From assembly GCF_003387475.1 (NCBI RefSeq), contig NZ_QUNO01000016.1, forward strand, positions 1-64,000: a stretch of DNA of 64,000 nt, written 5' to 3'. The stretch's first letter is position 1; every line of letters begins with the position of its first letter. Both the position numbers and the translations under genes were made by a program. The DNA is from Kutzneria buriramensis (GTDB lineage: Bacteria > Actinomycetota > Actinomycetes > Mycobacteriales > Pseudonocardiaceae). Shown in pieces: positions 42,461 through 51,504 of the stretch. Under the pieces are notes generated by a model. It worked only from the letters and a program-made list of their open reading frames with translations. It did not search any database and was not told the DNA's origin.

Positions 42461-43042
42461 ATGACCGACTGGAGCTGGCTGCTGGCCAGACCTACGCCGA
42501 ACACGTACTGCCTGACCTTCGTGTACGGCATGGCCCCGGCCGAGCTCATCCGCAAGTTCGGCATGCACTCCGAGACGGCGGAGGAGCTGACGCCGGAAGA
42601 GGCGTCGACGGAACTCGTCGGCGAGACCCGATGGCCGTGGATGCGCATCGGCGAGTTCAACGGCTGGGCCTTCGCCATCGAGGACGGGCACACGGAGGGC
42701 CTTCGCCTGGGCGGTGAGCTGTCGGACAACACGCAGGCGCTGGTGATCGTGTACGTCTCCGAGAAGGCACTGGGCCACGTCGCGTACTACGTGGACGCCG
42801 AGCTGGTGACGTCGTTCGAGCCGATGGCCGCGTACCAGCGGAGCGGCGCAGACCCGGACCGGTTCGTCGACGCGATGCGGGAGGCCGGCCTGCCGATGGA
42901 GCCCGATCAGGAACCGGACGTCGACCCGGACCTCGCGGCGCTTCGCGCGTTCGAGGTGGCGCTGGGCATCGGGCTGCCCGACGAGGCCGAGCACGGCCGG
43001 CTGCTGACGGCCGAGTGGATCCCGCCCTGGCTCAGGGATTAG
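42461..43042 (+). CDS. DUF6461 protein
   Basis: 193 residues beginning WSWLLARPTPNTYCLTFVYG, the DUF6461 pattern (W-L...YCLTFV.G..P.E). Other features are WPWMRIGEFNGWAFAIEDG and a helical C-terminus. Cytoplasmic. In Streptomyces-like genomes this family occurs in many copies and its role is unknown. Convergent overlap of 11 bases with the next gene. Confidence 0.75.
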   Translation: MTDWSWLLARPTPNTYCLTFVYGMAPAELIRKFGMHSETAEELTPEEASTELVGETRWPWMRIGEFNGWAFAIEDGHTEGLRLGGELSDNTQALVIVYVSEKALGHVAYYVDAELVTSFEPMAAYQRSGADPDRFVDAMREAGLPMEPDQEPDVDPDLAALRAFEVALGIGLPDEAEHGRLLTAEWIPPWLRD

Positions 43043-43487
43043 GTGGGTAACGAAGGTCCCATCGGTACGAGGCGGGTCGGCGGGCCGTCGCGAGAGTGGC
43101 GCTGCCGGCCATCCCGAGCCCCAGCACGACGGCCGGGACGACGATCCGGAACCAGCCCAGCATGCCGAAGGCTCCGAACAGCAACGCCGCCACCGGCGTC
43201 AGCACCGGAACGGCCAGCACCAGCAGCGCCTTCGGTCGCACTTCCGCGGTGGCCAGCGCGAACCAGCACACGAGCAGTCCGACCACGGCGGCGGAGACCA
43301 CGATCTCCGGCCCCCAGACGAGCGCCCCGAGCTTGCACACGCCTGCGGAATGGGTCTGCTCCAACTCGGCGCAGTGCTCGTCGTTCTGGCTCGCGACGAC
43401 CTGCCAGAAACCGCCCATTGCCAGGCCCAGCACGGCGCCGCCGAGGCCGACGGGCACGGCGACCGACTCCAGTTTCGGTGTGGGCAT
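43032..43487 (-). CDS. Four-helix membrane protein, paralogue 2
   Basis: 151 residues with four predicted membrane helices; a Cys-containing outer loop (NDEHCAELEQTHSAGVCKLG) after helix 1. Tandem paralogue of the gene at 43493-43960: both share AEVRP before helix 3, LGxGMAG in helix 4, and a tail of ARRP...DLR. Starts 5 bases after that gene's stop, so co-transcribed. Function unknown. Confidence 0.65.
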   Translation of the reverse strand: MPTPKLESVAVPVGLGGAVLGLAMGGFWQVVASQNDEHCAELEQTHSAGVCKLGALVWGPEIVVSAAVVGLLVCWFALATAEVRPKALLVLAVPVLTPVAALLFGAFGMLGWFRIVVPAVVLGLGMAGSATLATARRPASYRWDLRYPPNP

Positions 43488-43492
43488 GGGGA

Positions 43493-43960
43493 TCAGTTGG
43501 ACTGGTCGTTGTCGACCGGCAGGGGGCGCAGATCCGGACGTGAGCGGTCGGGCCGGCGGGCTTCGGACAGGTAGCAGAGACCGGCCATTCCGCCGCCGAG
43601 TACGACGACCGGGACGATGAAGGCCAGCCACACGCCGGCCCCGAGGCCGGCGCAGGTCAGGGCGGCGAGGAACGTCAGCGCGGGGACTGCGGCCACCATG
43701 CCACCCCGCGGCCGGACCTCAGCGGCCGCCAGCGTGATCCAGCCGACGAGGCAGTTGACGACGGCCGCGATCACCACCATGGCCGGTGCCCAGAAGATGA
43801 CCTCAAACCCGCACATGCTCTCGGGGTTGACCGCGTTCGCCGCGGCGCACCGGGCCACGAAGTGATCGGCGACCGCCACCCAGAGCCAACCCGTGCCGAT
43901 GCCGAGCAACGCGCCGCCGATCCCGACGGCGAGCGGCAACGACGGTTTCCGATCACTCAC
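43493..43960 (-). CDS. Four-helix membrane protein, paralogue 1
   Basis: 155 residues from GTG 43960. Four predicted helices, outer loop with two Cys (ARCAAANAVNPESMCGF), AEVRPRGGM, VVVLGGGMAG and ARRPDRSRPDLR. Paralogue of the downstream gene. No domain name known to me. Confidence 0.65.
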   Translation of the reverse strand: MSDRKPSLPLAVGIGGALLGIGTGWLWVAVADHFVARCAAANAVNPESMCGFEVIFWAPAMVVIAAVVNCLVGWITLAAAEVRPRGGMVAAVPALTFLAALTCAGLGAGVWLAFIVPVVVLGGGMAGLCYLSEARRPDRSRPDLRPLPVDNDQSN

Positions 43961-44009
43961 GATGGCCAGTCTGGCGGTCGGAGGGATCGGCGGCCATCCG
44001 TAGCACTAC

Positions 44010-44393
44010 TCAGGAACCGGCGGCTTCGGTGGAGATCGCGTCGAGCAGGTCGGCCATCCGCTCCAGGATCGCCTGCTGTTCGACCAGCTCGTAGGTGACG
44101 GCCAGCTCGCGCGGGTCGTGGTGGCCGACGAACACCAGGCCGGAGGCGTCCTCCCACACCAGCATGCGCAGCGGCAGGTCGATGGCGACACGGGGATCGG
44201 TCGCCATCAGCGGCGTGCCGGCACGGGGATTGCCGAACACCAGCACGTCCGTCGGCGGCAACTCCAGCCCCGCCCGGTGGGCATGCTCGGCGTGGTCGAC
44301 GTGTACGAACACCGTCAGCTCACGGCGTTCGACCGCCGCGACCAGCCGCGCCACGGTCGCCTTCTGGTCGACACCGCTCTTCCGGATCATCAC
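44010..44393 (-). CDS. DUF302 domain protein
   Basis: 127 residues from GTG 44393 (GAGGAG nine bases before). Core: LVAAVERRELTVFVHVDHAEHA, LVFGNPRAGTPLM, AIDLPLRMLVWED, all typical of DUF302, a small beta-alpha domain of unknown function sometimes associated with oxidative or metal stress. Confidence 0.85.
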   Translation of the reverse strand: MMIRKSGVDQKATVARLVAAVERRELTVFVHVDHAEHAHRAGLELPPTDVLVFGNPRAGTPLMATDPRVAIDLPLRMLVWEDASGLVFVGHHDPRELAVTYELVEQQAILERMADLLDAISTEAAGS

Positions 44394-44455
44394 GAGCCCA
44401 GTCTCCTCGGTCTGTCGCGGCGGGCAAACCGGCAAGATCGGCAATACTCGGCCGG

Positions 44456-45577
44456 GTGGTGATCGTGACCGGGGTGGCGGCACTGGCCTGGCTGTACCTG
44501 TTGCTGGCGCACGGCGGCTTCTGGCGGACGTCGGTGCTGCTGCCGAAGGCGAGCCGGCAGCCGCAGCGATGGCCGGCGGTGGTGGCGGTGGTGCCGGCCC
44601 GCGACGAGGCGGACATCCTGGCCGAGACGTTGCCGACGCTGCTGCGCCAGGACTACCCGGGGCCGTACCGGGTGGTGCTGGTGGACGACGCCAGCACGGA
44701 CGGCACGGCGGAGGTGGCGCTGGCGGTGGGCACGGGCCGGCTGGACATCGTGCGCAGCGAGGGCCCACCGGCGGGCTGGGCGGGCAAGGTGGCGGCGATG
44801 GAGACCGGGGTTCGCGCGGCCACCGACGGCGAGTACCTGCTGTTCACGGATGCCGACATCGCGCATCCGCCGGACGGAGTGCGGTCGCTGGTGGCGGCGG
44901 CGCTCGGCGACGATCGGGCGCTGGTGTCGCAGATGGCGTTGCTGCGTACGGAAACGGTGTGGGAGCGCCTGATCGTGCCGGCGTTCGTGTACTTCTTCAG
45001 CCTGCTCTACCCGTTCGCCCGCGTGAACGACCGCAGGTCACGGCTGGGGGCTGCGGCCGGCGGCTGCATGCTGGTGCGGCAGGAGGCGCTGGAGGCGGCG
45101 GGCGGGCTGGCGGCGATCAAGGACGCGTTGATCGACGACGTGGCGTTCGGGCGGCTGCTGAAGGACGCCGGCAACCGGACGTGGCTGGGGCTGACCACGT
45201 CGATCACCAGTCGCCGGCCGTATCCGAGGCTGGCGGACCTCTGGAACATGGTGGCCCGATCCGCTTACACGCAGCTGCGGACGTCGCCGCTGCTGCTGGT
45301 GGGATGCGTGCTCGGTCTGGCGTTGATCTTCGTGGTGCCGCCGCTGGCGGTGATCATCGGCCCGACGGACGTGCGGCTGCTGGGGCTGCTCGCGTGGGCG
45401 GTGATGGCCGGCATGTACGTGCCGATGCTGCGGTTCTACCGGCTGCCGTGGTTGCTGGCGCCGGTGCTGCCGGTCGTGGCCGTGCTGTACACGGCGATGA
45501 CGGTGGACTCGGCGCGTCGGCACTGGATGGGCCGCGGCGGCGCATGGAAGGGCCGAACCGCGAAAACCTGTCAGTAG
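44456..45577 (+). CDS. GT2 glycosyltransferase, HpnB-like
   Basis: 373 residues. An N-terminal membrane helix, then GT-A domain (WPAVVAVVPARDEADI, VVLVDDASTDGTAEVA, PAGWAGKVAAMETG, LFTDADIAHPPDG, LIDDVAFGRLLKDAG) and four C-terminal membrane helices. Similar in layout to hopene-associated glycosyltransferase HpnB, which would add sugar to a membrane lipid. No hopanoid genes lie in the window, so the acceptor is uncertain. Confidence 0.8.
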   Translation: MVIVTGVAALAWLYLLLAHGGFWRTSVLLPKASRQPQRWPAVVAVVPARDEADILAETLPTLLRQDYPGPYRVVLVDDASTDGTAEVALAVGTGRLDIVRSEGPPAGWAGKVAAMETGVRAATDGEYLLFTDADIAHPPDGVRSLVAAALGDDRALVSQMALLRTETVWERLIVPAFVYFFSLLYPFARVNDRRSRLGAAAGGCMLVRQEALEAAGGLAAIKDALIDDVAFGRLLKDAGNRTWLGLTTSITSRRPYPRLADLWNMVARSAYTQLRTSPLLLVGCVLGLALIFVVPPLAVIIGPTDVRLLGLLAWAVMAGMYVPMLRFYRLPWLLAPVLPVVAVLYTAMTVDSARRHWMGRGGAWKGRTAKTCQ

Positions 45578-45606
45578 CTGTCAGTCCTGTCGGTGAGGAT
45601 GGGCCC

Positions 45607-46134
45607 ATGGCAACCCTGATGACTCCCCCGGTCGGCGCCGACGAGCGGGCGGCCCTCCTCCAGTTCCTGGCCAACCAGCGCGAGGCGCTGATGGCCGGCG
45701 TGCAGGGCCTGAGCGACGCCGACGCCGGCAAGACGTCCACGGCGAGCGCGCTGTCGGTGCTTGCGCTGCTCCGTCATGCGAACCGGACGGAACGCCGATG
45801 GGTGCTCGCCGCGCTCGCCGGTCAGGAACTGCCCGGTGAGTGGCCGCCGGCGGACTGGTCGAAGGAGTTCACCCTCGGCCCCGACGACACGATCGCCGGC
45901 CACCTCGCGGCCTACCGGGAAACGGCCCGCCGCACCGAGGAGATCCTCAACGCCCTGCCGTCGCTGGACGTCACCTGCGCGCTGCCCGAGGCGGGACAGT
46001 GGAACGCCCGCTGGATCCTGCTGCACCTGATCGAGGAGACCGCCCGACACGCCGGCCACGCGGACATCATCCGCGAGTCCCTCGACGGGGCGACCGCGCC
46101 GGCCTTGATCGACGCGTTGAACGCGGCAGAATAG
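45607..46134 (+). CDS. DinB/DUF664-family protein
   Basis: 175 residues, four-helix bundle: ALLQFLANQREALMAGVQGL, LLRHANRTERRWVL (first metal His), WILLHLIEETARHAGHADIIRE (HxxxH metal ligands). The DinB superfamily includes mycothiol- and bacillithiol-dependent enzymes; the exact reaction is unknown. GAGGAT upstream of ATG 45607. The next gene starts 4 bases after its stop. Confidence 0.85.
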   Translation: MATLMTPPVGADERAALLQFLANQREALMAGVQGLSDADAGKTSTASALSVLALLRHANRTERRWVLAALAGQELPGEWPPADWSKEFTLGPDDTIAGHLAAYRETARRTEEILNALPSLDVTCALPEAGQWNARWILLHLIEETARHAGHADIIRESLDGATAPALIDALNAAE

Positions 46135-46138
46135 GGCG

Positions 46139-47056
46139 GTGGGGTACGACCTCGGGAATCACCTGGTCATCGGCATCGCCTCCAGCGCGCTGTTCGATCT
46201 GACCGAGTCGGACGCGGTGTTCCGGCAGGACGGCGAGGAGGCGTATCGCCGCTACCAGGAGGCGCACCGCGACGAGCCGCTCGCACCCGGCGTCGCGTAC
46301 CCGTTCGCGCGCCGGCTGCTGTCGCTCGACGACGTGAGTCCGGTCGAGGTGATCGTGTTGTCCCGCAACGATCCCGACACCGGGCTGCGGGTGATGGAGT
46401 CGGTCGCGCACCACCGGCTGCCGATCACCCGCGCGATCTTCACTCAGGGTCGCGCGCCCTATCGCTTCATGCCCGCGCTGAACATGAGCCTGTTCCTGTC
46501 GGCCGATGACGCGGACGTGCGGCAGGCGGTGGAGCTCGGTCTGCCGGCGGGCCGGGTGCTGGACTCGACCTTCGTCGACGACGAGTCCGACGACGAGCTG
46601 CGCATCGCCTTCGACTTCGACGGCGTGCTGGCGAGCGACGAGTCCGAGCGCGTGATGCAGGCCCACGGCCTGGACGGCTTCCAGAGCCACGAGGTCGCCA
46701 ACGCCGTCACGCCGCTGGAACCGGGGCCGCTCAAGAACTTCCTCGCCGCGGTCAACCGGATCCAGCGCCAGGAGGAGCAGTACCGATTGGCCAATCCCGA
46801 CTACCGCAACCGGGTTCGGGTCTCCATCGTCACGGCCCGCAGCGCGCCGGCGCACGTGCGGGCCGTGACGAGTCTCAAACGGTGGGGCGTGATGGTCAAC
46901 GACGCCTTCTTCCTCGGCGGCGTCGGCAAAGCCGGCATCCTGGACGTGTTGAAGCCGCACATCTTCTTCGACGATCAGCCGCTGAACCTGACGTCCAGGG
47001 AGGTGCCGAGCGTGCACGTGCCCTTCGGCGTGATCAACGAGGCCGGACCGGACTGA
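46139..47056 (+). CDS. Cytosolic 5'-nucleotidase (NT5C1-like)
   Basis: 305 residues, starting GTG 46139. Contains HLVIGIASSALFDL, LNMSLFLSADDADV, HAD nucleophile block IAFDFDGVLASDESE, VSIVTARSAPAHVR and IFFDDQP near the end, as in the 5'-nucleotidase family PF06189, which dephosphorylates AMP or dNMPs. Position after the DinB gene suggests a two-gene unit. It could feed purines into the nearby urate pathway, but that is speculation. Confidence 0.85.
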   Translation: MGYDLGNHLVIGIASSALFDLTESDAVFRQDGEEAYRRYQEAHRDEPLAPGVAYPFARRLLSLDDVSPVEVIVLSRNDPDTGLRVMESVAHHRLPITRAIFTQGRAPYRFMPALNMSLFLSADDADVRQAVELGLPAGRVLDSTFVDDESDDELRIAFDFDGVLASDESERVMQAHGLDGFQSHEVANAVTPLEPGPLKNFLAAVNRIQRQEEQYRLANPDYRNRVRVSIVTARSAPAHVRAVTSLKRWGVMVNDAFFLGGVGKAGILDVLKPHIFFDDQPLNLTSREVPSVHVPFGVINEAGPD

Positions 47057-47065
47057 GGACGGCCG

Positions 47066-48643
47066 TCAGAGGGTGGCCCAGTCCTGGCTGTTGGCGCTGC
47101 TGGCCGAGTTGACGGTCACGGCGGCGCCAGCGCTGACGGCGGCGCTGTCGAGCACGTAGCCGGTCGCCGGGTTGGTGATCGTCAGGTTGCCGCTGCCGTT
47201 GCTGGTGACCTTCCACTTCTGGTAGCGGCTGGTGGGGTCGAAGGCGGTCAGCGTGGCCTGGGCGCCGGCGGTGGTGGGAGCGGTCAGCGTGAGGGGCGTC
47301 GGGCAGCTGTCGTAGATCCTGGCCGTGCCGTCCGAGTTCGGGTCCAGCTTCCACTTCTCCGAGGCGTGCGTGGAGTCGTAGGCGTTGAGATCGGCGACGA
47401 CGTTGCTGGAGTTGGCGCACTGGCCCGCGTGTTCCAGGGCCAGGCCGCCGCCGTTGGTGAGGCCGTGGTACTGGCCGTCGCCCACGATCGTGGGGCCGTA
47501 GTCGATGGTGTGGGCGGCGACGAAGTTGAGCGCGGCCCCGGTGGTGGACAGCGGCGGACTGGCGGCGGCGCGGTCGGCCCAGAAGTCCGGGAAGGTGGAC
47601 GGGGTCTGCGAGGTCAGCAGGGTGATGGTGCTGTTCCAGCCGCCGTCGACGTTGCGCCACAGATCGAGCAGCGAGCCGTCGACGTTGCCCTGGACCTGGT
47701 CACCGGTGTGCCAGCCGGTGGTGTAGGTGAAGCTGTAGCTGCTCCCGTTGGGAAACACGTAGCGGTAGTCACCGAGCAGGTAGGCGGCGGTGGAGTCGGC
47801 GAAGGCCTCGGTCCACGAGCAGGTGCGGGAGCTGGCCAGGTTGATGTAGTGCGGGTTGCAGTTGGTGATCGTCGGCCACCATCCGTTGTACAGGCGGTGC
47901 ATCAGGAAGTGGCCGGACTCGTGCAGCACGGTGTGCTCGGAGTCGGGGTCGACGGCGGCCAGGTGCACGGTGTTGGCCAGGTCGTAGTACGTGCCGTCGG
48001 TCGAGTTGGCGGTCCACTGGATGTTCAGCTCGGTGCACGCGTTGTTGTTCGTCTCGTGGGCGGACCAGCAGATGCTGGCGGGGTTGTTCCGGGACCACCA
48101 CAGGAGGTTGACGGTGTCGAAGGCGTGCCACGCCCGGGCAGCTGTCGCGGTCGGTTTGAGGACGCCGAGGGCGGTGCTGGCGGAGACGTTGGTCAGGACC
48201 GTCGAGTCCAGCGTGTAGGGGTTTCCGGTGGTGTCGGTGACCTTCCACAGCTTGGTGCTCTCGGTGCGGAACCGCACCCACATGCTGCTCATCGAGGTGG
48301 TGGCGCTGGGGGTGTAGCAGAGGTTGAAGCCGCCGTCGCTGACGGCGGTGTACTGGTAGTCGGCGGTGAGCTGGCGCGGGGTGTCGGTGGACTTCTCGGC
48401 GCCCCACAGCGCGACGTTCGCGTTGCGGACCGGCTTGGTGACCGTGGGCTTCGTCGTGCCGGATTCGGCCGACTGGTAGTCGTACTGGAGATTGCCGCTC
48501 AGGCAGATCGCGGATGCCGCGTAGGAAATCGTGTTCAGCTCCCCCGCCGCCAGGGCGGGCGTCGCCGTGAACGCGAGCACGCTCGCGCTCAGCACTGCAA
48601 CGGCGACGGATTTCCACGATTTCAGGGCCCGAAGAAGGCGCAC
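47066..48643 (-). CDS. Secreted zinc metalloprotease-like protein with ricin-type C-terminal domain
   Basis: 525 residues from GTG 48643 (GAGGAGGA upstream). Signal peptide ends ATPALAA. The central region has HTVLHESGHFLMH (HExxH zinc site) and CSWTEAFADSTAAYL about 45 residues later, whose Glu could be the third ligand. The C-terminal 120 residues form a beta-trefoil with QKWKV and EKWKL-type repeats (ricin B-like). The family is not named with confidence; it is a gluzincin-like exoenzyme by motif. It ends 9 bases from the convergent nucleotidase gene. Confidence 0.75.
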   Translation of the reverse strand: MRLLRALKSWKSVAVAVLSASVLAFTATPALAAGELNTISYAASAICLSGNLQYDYQSAESGTTKPTVTKPVRNANVALWGAEKSTDTPRQLTADYQYTAVSDGGFNLCYTPSATTSMSSMWVRFRTESTKLWKVTDTTGNPYTLDSTVLTNVSASTALGVLKPTATAARAWHAFDTVNLLWWSRNNPASICWSAHETNNNACTELNIQWTANSTDGTYYDLANTVHLAAVDPDSEHTVLHESGHFLMHRLYNGWWPTITNCNPHYINLASSRTCSWTEAFADSTAAYLLGDYRYVFPNGSSYSFTYTTGWHTGDQVQGNVDGSLLDLWRNVDGGWNSTITLLTSQTPSTFPDFWADRAAASPPLSTTGAALNFVAAHTIDYGPTIVGDGQYHGLTNGGGLALEHAGQCANSSNVVADLNAYDSTHASEKWKLDPNSDGTARIYDSCPTPLTLTAPTTAGAQATLTAFDPTSRYQKWKVTSNGSGNLTITNPATGYVLDSAAVSAGAAVTVNSASSANSQDWATL

Positions 48644-49022
48644 GCCAAATCCTCCTCATATGCGAAGGAACGAATGAGGGATTGCGACGTCGTTCGACGG
48701 CGGCGCGAATTTCTCACGCGGCGAAATCCGCGCCGGTCACGACGGTGATCCCCGGTCGTCGCCGCCACCGAGAACCCATGCCGCAGCAGGGTATTGGCAG
48801 TAAGTTGCGGACCCTCCGTGATTGCTCCGCAGCGATCGGCCGTACGGCGTCAACGTTAGAGCCGAATGGCGTGCACCTGCGATAGGCCAAAGGCGTGAGA
48901 GGGTTTCACGAGGTCGAGCCGCGCTCATTTCACCGCTCCGGTCGGCGGCGCTGACCAGGAGTTATGCGCCGCTTCAACCGCGCATTAAACCACTCTTTCG
49001 AGTGAGAACCGCGCGCACGTTT
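48644..49022. other. Intergenic region, promoter of the metalloprotease gene
   Basis: About 380 bases without a supported gene between the metalloprotease start and the alc terminator. It is less GC-rich near 48950-49020, as expected of a promoter region. No clear operator seen. Confidence 0.4.
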
Positions 49023-49038
49023 TCCCTGAAACCAGGGA
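49023..49038 (-). terminator. Hairpin ending the alc operon
   Basis: Perfect TCCCTG/CAGGGA arms around four bases, 6 bases past the alc stop codon. Short and without a T-run, so moderate confidence. Confidence 0.5.
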
Positions 49039-49044
49039 CAACCG

Positions 49045-50154
49045 TCACCGAATCAGCCGGCTGAGCACGTGCGGCAAGGGCTGATCCGCGTCGAGGGGAC
49101 GGGCGTCCACGGCGGCCTTGTTGTCGAAGATCACGGTGGCCTGATCCGCGGGCAGGGCGTTGAACCAGCGGCGGAGGAGGAAGGACCGGCCGGCGTCGGT
49201 GGGGGTGCCGGTGAGACGGAGCCGGGCCATGCCGCCGTCGGGAAAGACGTCGAGCCGGACGTGTTTGACGGGGCGGTCGACGTCCAGCGGGAAGCGGTGG
49301 CGGGTGTCGGGCTGGAGCCGGGTGCGAGGCAGCAACTCGAACCACGAACCGGGGTCGTCGACACGGTCGCCGCAGCCGCTCACGGACGCCCAACCCGGGG
49401 CGTTTCCCTTGAAGTGACTGGTGTCCAGCTCGGCAATGGTGATCACGCCCTCGGCGGCCAGCTTGAGCAGCACCCAGTCGTTGCCGTCGTCGCGCCGGCG
49501 CGCGGTCTCCCAGCCGTCGCCCATCACGGCGGCGAAGCCGGGCGAGATGAGGTTGGTGGGCTTGGAGTAGAAGACGTTGCTGGCGTTGAGGATCTCGCCA
49601 CCGTTCTCCAGCGCGGCGAGGTCGACGGCGCCGGCGAGCAGGCGGGGGTCGGCGACGGGGTCGCCGTGCACCCGGAGGCGGGCGACGCCGCCGTCGGGGT
49701 AGATGGTGAGTCGGACATGGGTCCAGCGGCGGTCGGAGTCGACGTCGAAGACGTTCTCGGCGTCGCCGGCGAGCTTGGAGCGGGAGACGATGGGGTGCCA
49801 CTCGGCCAGGGCGAGTTCGGCGGTGCTGGGATAGCCCTCCAGACCGCAGGCCTCGACGGACGCCTCGGGCGGGTAGTTGCCCTTGAAGAAGGCGGTGTCG
49901 ACGATGACGCCCCGCACGATCCCGGGCACCCCGAGCCGGACGATGGCCTGGTCGACGCCCGGCTCACGGCGGCGGCGCGTCTCCCAGCCGTCGTAGACCT
50001 GGCCCTTGTGGCCGAACGTGTACGTCTGGAACGTCGGAGGCTCCGGCTTGATCAGGTTCTCCCGCTCCGCGAAGAACTCGTCGTTCGCCCACGGCACGCC
50101 GCCGCCCAGCCGGCGCGAGGCGAGGTCGGGAAGCGTGGTCCAAGCCGGTGTCAT
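49045..50154 (-). CDS. alc: Allantoicase
   Basis: 369 residues, hydrolysing allantoate to ureidoglycolate and urea. It has two homologous jelly-roll halves: LGGGVPWANDEFFAERENLI with KGQVYDGWETRRRREPG and FFKGNYPPEASVEAC, then ILNASNVFYSKPTNLI with MGDGWETARRRDDGNDW and HFKGNAPGWASVSGC. Both halves keep the GWETRRRR motif. ATG at 50154 overlaps the allB stop (ATGA). Last gene of the left arm. Confidence 0.95.
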   Translation of the reverse strand: MTPAWTTLPDLASRRLGGGVPWANDEFFAERENLIKPEPPTFQTYTFGHKGQVYDGWETRRRREPGVDQAIVRLGVPGIVRGVIVDTAFFKGNYPPEASVEACGLEGYPSTAELALAEWHPIVSRSKLAGDAENVFDVDSDRRWTHVRLTIYPDGGVARLRVHGDPVADPRLLAGAVDLAALENGGEILNASNVFYSKPTNLISPGFAAVMGDGWETARRRDDGNDWVLLKLAAEGVITIAELDTSHFKGNAPGWASVSGCGDRVDDPGSWFELLPRTRLQPDTRHRFPLDVDRPVKHVRLDVFPDGGMARLRLTGTPTDAGRSFLLRRWFNALPADQATVIFDNKAAVDARPLDADQPLPHVLSRLIR

Positions 50155-51485
50155 GCGTCTCCTCTGCTCAACAGCTGTCCGAACGGGGCGCCGGAGACCT
50201 CGCGGCCACGCAGCAGCGTGGTGCGCACGATGCCGTGCAGGTCCCGGCCGTGGTACGGGGTGACGGGGTTGCGGTGGGCGAGCTTGTGCACGTCGACGGT
50301 GAACGGCTCGTCGGGGGCGAACACGCTGAGATCGGCGTCCATGCCGACGGCAATACGGCCCTTACGGGCGAATCCCGCCAGCGATGCGGGTTTCGTGGCC
50401 ATCCAGTCCACGACCCGGGCCAGGTCGTGGCCGCGTCGCCGGGCCTCGGTCCAGACGGCCGGCAGCCCGAGCTGGAGGCTGGCGACACCGCCCCACGCGT
50501 GGCCGAAGTCGCCGGTGTCGAGGCGTTTCAGGTCCGGCGTGCACGGCGAGTGGTCGCTGACCACGATGTCGATCACGCCATCGGCCAGCCCCTGCCACAG
50601 GGCGTCCCGGTTGGCGTCCTCGCGGATCGGCGGGCAGCACTTGTACTGGGTGGCGCCATCGGGAATGGCCTCGGCGTGGAAGGTCAGGTAGTGCGGGCAG
50701 GTCTCGGCGGTGATCCGCAGCCCCTCGGCCTTGGCGTCGGCGATCAGCGGCAGCGCGTCGGCCGACGACAGGTGCAGGATGTGCACCCGCGCCCCGGTGC
50801 GACGGGCCAGCGTGATCACCGCCTTGATCGCCTCGTTCTCCGCGCGACGGGGCCGCGAGGCGAGGAAGTCCCGGTAGCGGCGGCCGCACGAGGGCGGGGC
50901 GGCCTCGATCACCTCGGCGTCCTCGGCGTGCACGATCATCAGCGCGTCGACGTCCCGCAGCACGCGCAGCGCGTCGGCCAGCTCGAAGTGCGTGAGCGGC
51001 GGGAACTCCGGCACGCCGGAGTCCAGCAGGAAGCACTTGAACCCGAACACGCCGCCAGCGTGCAGCCGGGGCAGCTCACCGAGGTTGCCCGGCACCGCGC
51101 CGCCCCAGAAGCCGACGTCGACGTGCACACGGCCGTCCGCCGCCTTGCGCTTGACCTGCAACGCGTCCGCGTCGACGGTCGGCGGCAGGCTGTTCAGCGG
51201 CATGTCGACGATCGTGGTGACGCCGCCGGCCGCCGCCGCGCGGGTCGCGGTGTCGAAACCCTCCCACTCGGCGCGGCCGGGATCGTTGACGTGCACGTGC
51301 GTGTCCACCAGCCCCGGCAGCAGCACCTCGTCGTCGCCGAGCCGGATCGAGCGCTCCGCCGGCAGGTCCGCGTCGATCGGCTCGATCGCGGCGATCCGAC
51401 CGCTGCGCACACCGACCGTGACCGCGGCGATCCCGTCCGGCGTGACCGCACGGGGCGCCAGCAGTGTCAGATCCATTGTGGACAT
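50151..51485 (-). CDS. allB: Allantoinase
   Basis: 444 residues, opening allantoin to allantoate. Amidohydrolase metal motifs: DTHVHVNDPGR, the carboxylated-Lys region FGFKCFLLDSG, His in VHAEDAE and HILHLSS, and Asp in VVSDHSPC. ATG 51485 has GAGGAGGAT upstream. Follows glycerate kinase by 19 bases in the same direction. Confidence 0.95.
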   Translation of the reverse strand: MSTMDLTLLAPRAVTPDGIAAVTVGVRSGRIAAIEPIDADLPAERSIRLGDDEVLLPGLVDTHVHVNDPGRAEWEGFDTATRAAAAGGVTTIVDMPLNSLPPTVDADALQVKRKAADGRVHVDVGFWGGAVPGNLGELPRLHAGGVFGFKCFLLDSGVPEFPPLTHFELADALRVLRDVDALMIVHAEDAEVIEAAPPSCGRRYRDFLASRPRRAENEAIKAVITLARRTGARVHILHLSSADALPLIADAKAEGLRITAETCPHYLTFHAEAIPDGATQYKCCPPIREDANRDALWQGLADGVIDIVVSDHSPCTPDLKRLDTGDFGHAWGGVASLQLGLPAVWTEARRRGHDLARVVDWMATKPASLAGFARKGRIAVGMDADLSVFAPDEPFTVDVHKLAHRNPVTPYHGRDLHGIVRTTLLRGREVSGAPFGQLLSRGDA

Positions 51486-51504
51486 GGGATCCTCCTCACC
51501 ACCG

